Assembly: GCA_023374025.1 (NCBI GenBank)
Contig: SIJG01000002.1
Location: 3,231,626 to 3,295,625, forward strand
DNA: 64,000 nt
Reading direction: 5' to 3'
From: Heterodera schachtii
Lineage: Eukaryota; Nematoda; Chromadorea; Rhabditida; Heteroderidae
Part shown: in pieces, positions 60,149-64,000 of the stretch
Numbering within the stretch: the first letter of the stretch is position 1
How the letters are laid out: each line of letters opens with the position of its first letter
Position numbers and translations under genes: made by a program
The notes under the pieces: generated by a model
What the model was told of the DNA's origin: nothing
The model's database searches: none
Seen by the model: only the letters and a program-made list of their open reading frames with translations

Positions 60149-61546
60149 ATGCTACAACGAGCTTATGTTGGTGAGTGATGAATGGATGCCAATCAATTAA
60201 ATTTAATTTAATGGTCAAAAAACACTCAATATTTTTTTCTCGATTTGTAAAAAAGATTTTTTTTCAAAAAATTCTAATTGTAAGTTTCGAATTTTTTTCC
60301 CAGAAATTTGGGGCATAGGGAAAACAACTGGGGCAGTACAACAAAATAAATTGCCAAAATATTTCCTCGATATTGCAACAGCAAACACTGACCACCTTTT
60401 TAGGCATGCAGTGCTTCTGGGTAATTACCTCAATTGCCCATTTTTTGCATCAAATCGTCGCTGCTTTTAGGGCGTGGAGTCGTCCTTTGCCAGCATGGCC
60501 GGTGTTCTGAACACGCGGGTCGGCTACGCGGGTGGCACTTCCCCGGCGCCAACTTACGCCAACATCGGCGACCACACCGGTCCGAACTTGTTTTACTAAA
60601 AAATATTTTAATTTTAGACAATTGTTTCTTAGAGATCACCGAACTCCAGTTTGACTCATCCTGTTGCTCTTATGAGCAAATTTTGGATTGGTTTTTCACC
60701 CACCACGACCCAACTCAACGGCACAAAAAACAGTACGCGTCGGCCATCCTTTGGGTATGGCAAATAAATGCGGCGGCAGCTCGTCCCCCCCCCCCCCCCA
60801 CGAAAAAAGTTTTTACGAAAATTTTAAACTTTCTTGGAGGTTTTTTTCTCGTAGAAAACCATTAAGTTTTTTTATTTATAATTTCCAAAAAAAAATTTTT
60901 TTTTAATTAAAAAAAATTCAACGTTTTTCTTTTTTGCAGGTGGACGAATCGCAGCATCAAACGGCGGAGAAGGCAATGGAAAAAGCAAACGCAAAATACG
61001 GGGGACGAGTGCAGACTTACCTGAAGAAGTTGGACCAATTTCACCAGGCTGAGGATTACCATCAGGTGAAAAAATTAAAACATATGAAATTGTTTCACTG
61101 ATTTTTTGTTTAATTTTTAGAAATATTGGCTACGCACTCAACGCGCAATCTTCGGCGAGGTGACAAATAATGATGGATGATTAATTTAAAATTCTTTCAA
61201 AAATGCCGATATTCCTAAATGGGGGGGGGGGAGACATGAAAAAACGTCAAAAATGTGTGCCATAATTCGAGTTTTTGGTCATAATTTCGGGTGAATCTTA
61301 TTTTAAAAAAAACGTTTTTTTTATTTATCTGTTCATTGTCAGTTAAATTTGTCCGACTCCGAGGTGGTCAATTCGACGCTTGCGGCGAAACTGAACGCTT
61401 TCATTGGCGGCGATTACACCGACTTTGACGCGTTGCGCCAACTCCAAAAACAGTGCAAATTGTCCGGCAAATTGATACATTCCGTTGAACAAATAGCGCG
61501 AGCTGGTGGCTGTTTTTCCAATCATATAATAAAAATGAAAAAATAA
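60149..61546 (+). CDS. msra: Peptide methionine-(S)-S-oxide reductase, MsrA
   Basis: Seven exons (60149-60170, 60404-60420, 60471-60579, 60633-60754, 60940-61065, 61121-61159, 61343-61546) all join in phase. One of them is a 17-base micro-exon carrying the catalytic motif: GMQCFWGVESSF, with the nucleophilic cysteine in CFW. Further MsrA landmarks are NTRVGYAGGTSPAPTYANI, a SYEQILDWFFTHHDPTQ segment, KQYASAILWVDESQHQTAEK and FHQAEDYHQKYW. The enzyme repairs oxidised methionine with thioredoxin. There is no targeting peptide; the protein starts MLQRAYVG, so it is probably cytosolic. The usual residue before CFW is glycine; here it is glutamine. A further possible 3' exon (about 61744-61839, ending CQMSKL) could replace the last codons if an alternative donor is used. 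Confidence 0.92.
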
Positions 61547-61839
61547 ATAAACAAAAATTATTTTACTTACAAATCCCAACACCAAAAACAAAAATTGAAA
61601 GAAACATTTGGGTTTTTGAGCGTCATCCGAGTAAAAAAAAAATATTTCGTGGCTTCCAATTTTCACAGCCCAACACTAAAAAATTTGAGTTTTTAAATTG
61701 TAATCCTTTGAAATTTTGTTTTTTAATTGCCTTTTTAATTTAGGCGGTGTCGGCGGATGCCATTGATGAAAAGGTGCGCGGGGACAAAACACCGAACTGC
61801 CGTGTCAAACTGTGTCGATTCTGCCAAATGTCAAAATTA

Positions 61840-62114
61840 TAAATTATTTCGGAAAATCAAATAATTTAATTGAATTTTCCTATTAAATTGTCTCCAAGAG
61901 ATGCTAACTATTCTAAATATTCTTGTGATAAACTGAATAAAAGGACCTCCACAAACATGATTTGCTTAACACTTTTTATTATTTTCATTTTGTTTTCTAT
62001 CGAAAAAAATGCATCCGATTTCAATGTTTTGCGCCATTAAAACATTTTTAGACAATTTGCCATTGTGCTTCATAAAAAGTGTAATCGGAAACAGCAACTG
62101 ATTAATTATCCACA
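61840..62114. other. Spacer between MSRA and NDUFB3
   Basis: AT-rich; no gene. An ACAG at 62091-62094 lies 20 bp before the NDUFB3 start and could be a leader acceptor, but its pyrimidine tract is poor. Confidence 0.4.
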
Positions 62115-63282
62115 ATGTATGAGGAGGACTTGCCCAGACATGGCCACGGGGAGCCGTTCAAAGTGCCGTAAGTTCAACACTTAATGCATTTTCGTTTTGG
62201 TAGTGTTCCGAAAATTTGTTTCACTTTTGTGCGCCTAAAGATTTAGGATTTCCGTTGATTGGCTGGGTATTCAAAAGGAGAAACAAGTTTTGTGTCTAAT
62301 TTTAAAGCCATTTGGGCAGGAGAACGGGAAATTGAGCCATTTTCTTTGATGGGCACGAATTTGGTCAAAAAGGCAAACGAATTTTGCGCAACGGGTTCAA
62401 AAAATCGAAAATTGTCCGAAAAGGGTGTGTTTCATTGGTACTGCTTCCGCTTTATCAATGGCATTCCACGAAATTGTTGTTGCTTTAGGCACTGGTCGAT
62501 ATACAACGATTGGCAGCGGAGTCCCCATTTGGTGGCATATGCCAAGCGATTGGAGCGCATGGGTCTCAAGGACCCGTGGATTCGGTAAATGGACATTATT
62601 GAGCATTCTTTGGTCGGAATTATGGGACAAAAATTGAAAAAACCAAAAAATGTAGTTTTTGTTCAGTAACATCTACTGGATGTACAACCCTGACAACCCG
62701 TGCGTGAATGTGACAAAACAATACACAAAATTTGGCTATGCGTGGAAGGTATAACACGACGGGAGAGGAGGGGGATGTGGTCATTAAGGGCCAATTAACA
62801 TCATTTAAAGGCTAATTAATGAGATATTTTGACGATTTCAGTGTATGAATTTCCTAATTCTTTGTTTCATGCTTTAATTTAACCTATTTCTTGTGCTCAT
62901 TGTGCGTGACGCCCTCGTGCAAAAAACCATTTAAAAAACAAAAAAAAAATTTTTTGGGGGGGAGGGCTTGACTCATATTATGTGGTACCATCCAGAAGCC
63001 CAATAGATTTTCAATTTCAAACACTTTTTAGGGGTTCTTTTCTCCATTAATTTTGCCATAGTTTTTTCTCTTTTTTCCGTCCGTTTGTGCATCCGTGCCA
63101 CTTAAAAGTTGTCGCATTTAATTGTGCACTCATTCTCTCCCCCAATTTAGCTGCTCAAGCCGGGCATCAAAGAGGGCCTTTGCATTGCGGTGGTCATCAT
63201 CGGGCTTGAGGAAATGTATTCCAAGATGAAGTACGGGCACACGAGTTGGGGCGGACATTGGGCCGAGCCGGCGCACCATTAG
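62115..63282 (+). CDS. ndufb3: NADH dehydrogenase complex I subunit NDUFB3 (B12)
   Basis: Four exons (62115-62167, 62489-62584, 62667-62748, 63151-63282) join in phases 2, 2 and 0 to 120 residues. The protein reads MYEEDLPRHGHGEPFKVP, then IYNDWQRSPHLVAYAKRLER, GLKDPWIRNIYWMYNP, and a single membrane segment (EGLCIAVVIIGLEEMYSK) near the C-terminus, ending GHWAEPAHH. The pattern EPFKVP...IYNDW...GLKDPWIRN...W and one C-terminal membrane helix matches NDUFB3, an accessory subunit of the membrane arm of mitochondrial complex I. Length is close to the usual 90-120 residues. ORFs inside intron 1 (62169-62488) are not part of it. Confidence 0.85.
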
Positions 63283-63781
63283 AAAAGAGAAAAATGGGAG
63301 AAAAAGAGGGAAGGGCAAAGAAAAAGCGATCGAATCGGCTCTTAGGAATCATTTTTGTTTTATGCAGATAAATAATACATTTATAATATGTATGTTTGTT
63401 TTTATTTTGTCCATTATATGTTGAGGTAAAACAAGCCAAATGTCTTTGAAGCAATGGAAATTTTTCAAAGATTCACCATAACCTTTTCGACATGACATGA
63501 CACTGAAAAGTCTGAGAAAATTTGCTCTTCTTTCAAAACCTTTTAAATATTACTAATTTTTGAGATGAAGCAAAAGTAATAGACCCAAAGCTGAAAGATA
63601 TTTTCATCTTTTTTTTTTGAATTAACGCGCATTATTAGCCAAGATATTTTGGCGTTATGTTAAAATTTGCAAAATTTAAAGTCATAAACTCAAAAAAATT
63701 TTTGAGGCCAAAAAATCCCTAGCTTATATTTTCAGCTAAATATCGCTTTCTATTTTATTTCTTTCTTTAAATTATAAAACG
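63283..63781. other. Spacer between NDUFB3 and ELOF1
   Basis: AT-rich, no ORF support. It ends in a T-rich stretch before the ELOF1 start, but no AG acceptor is evident just upstream of that ATG. Confidence 0.5.
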
Positions 63782-64000
63782 ATGGCAAAACGAAAATCGA
63801 AACGAAAAGCGCCGACAAAAGCGAAGTCAATTGTGGCATTGGAGACGCAGTTCAATTGTCCGTTTTGCAACCACGAGAATGTGTGCGAGGTGAAAATGTA
63901 AGTAAACCCAACCCCTTCTCTGTTTAAACCAGCAAATCCAGTGTTTTCGTTATTTTTGTTTTAATAAATGGAAATTGTTCATTTCTGCCGTCTTTTAGTG
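63782..64000 (+). CDS. elof1: Transcription elongation factor ELOF1, 5' part
   Basis: The first exon (63782-63897) encodes [31 protein letters not shown] and EVKM, closely matching the start of ELOF1/Elf1: a basic N-terminal tail and the first CxxC of its four-cysteine zinc ribbon. Donor AAAAT|GTAAGT follows in phase 2. An acceptor TTTTAG ends at about 63998, so the second exon begins with the last two bases and runs off the window. ELOF1 is a small (about 80 residues) nuclear zinc protein that rides on RNA polymerase II. The gene is truncated only by the window edge. Confidence 0.9.

Noticed and set aside
62259..62588. 109-codon ORF in front of the NDUFB3 core
   Set aside because: It uses intron 1 sequence in a different frame; the phase-2 junction 62167/62489 reproduces the conserved EPFKVP-HWSIYNDW.

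Overview
This is a 64 kb piece of an animal nuclear genome, most likely a plant-parasitic tylenchid nematode and quite possibly a cyst nematode. The evidence is a FLP-11-type FMRFamide-like neuropeptide gene, a DC-STAMP-domain protein of the sperm SPE-42/SPE-49 (sneaky/DCST) type, many short introns (often 30-150 bp), tight same-strand gene clusters with trans-splice-like acceptors upstream of start codons, and a high share of introns with GC instead of GT at the 5' end. Cyst-nematode genomes have been reported as rich in GC-AG introns; the species call is inference. Most genes lie on no single long ORF. I rebuilt them by joining exons whose phases agree and whose joined protein matches a known family.

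Layout. Bases 1-20,600 are gene-poor: low-complexity tracts, several DNA transposons, a broken gene cut by a hAT-like element (about 8.3-10.2 kb), a small membrane-protein gene with two equal-length alternative last exons (10.67-11.08 kb), and the neuropeptide gene (13.7-14.7 kb, minus). From 20.7 to 29.1 kb there is a minus-strand coiled-coil gene resembling the ciliary transition-fibre protein FBF1, then divergently CCDC86 (Cgr1-like ribosome biogenesis) and an EHBP1-like NT-C2/bMERB protein. From 29.6 to 32.5 kb two copies of a strong 36-base hairpin each lead into about 1.2 kb of CT-rich repeat. A 14-exon DC-STAMP gene (32.9-36.3 kb) follows, with a MITE inside its first intron, then a Mutator-like element (36.6-38.3 kb) with an internally deleted FLYWCH-type transposase. 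Next is a multi-exon minus-strand gene of unknown function (38.5-42 kb).

The right third is gene-dense and housekeeping in character. On the minus strand are adenylate kinase 2, SDS22/PPP1R7 and an Ariadne-type RBR ubiquitin ligase that seems frameshifted. On the plus strand, after a non-autonomous Helitron, come PIGM (GPI mannosyltransferase I), DPH5 (diphthamide synthesis), MSRA (methionine sulfoxide reductase A), NDUFB3 (complex I) and the start of ELOF1. PIGM-DPH5-MSRA are spaced about 200-230 bp apart with good 3' splice sites just before the start codons of DPH5 and MSRA, which suggests an operon; CCDC86-EHBP1 looks the same.

Transposons are abundant and well delimited: three hAT-like elements with TIRs (two with 8-bp target duplications), one nested inside another; a further MITE with an 8-bp duplication; a MULE with about 150-bp terminal repeats plus a related MITE; several foldback elements; and a Helitron with exact TC...CTAG ends inserted between A and T.
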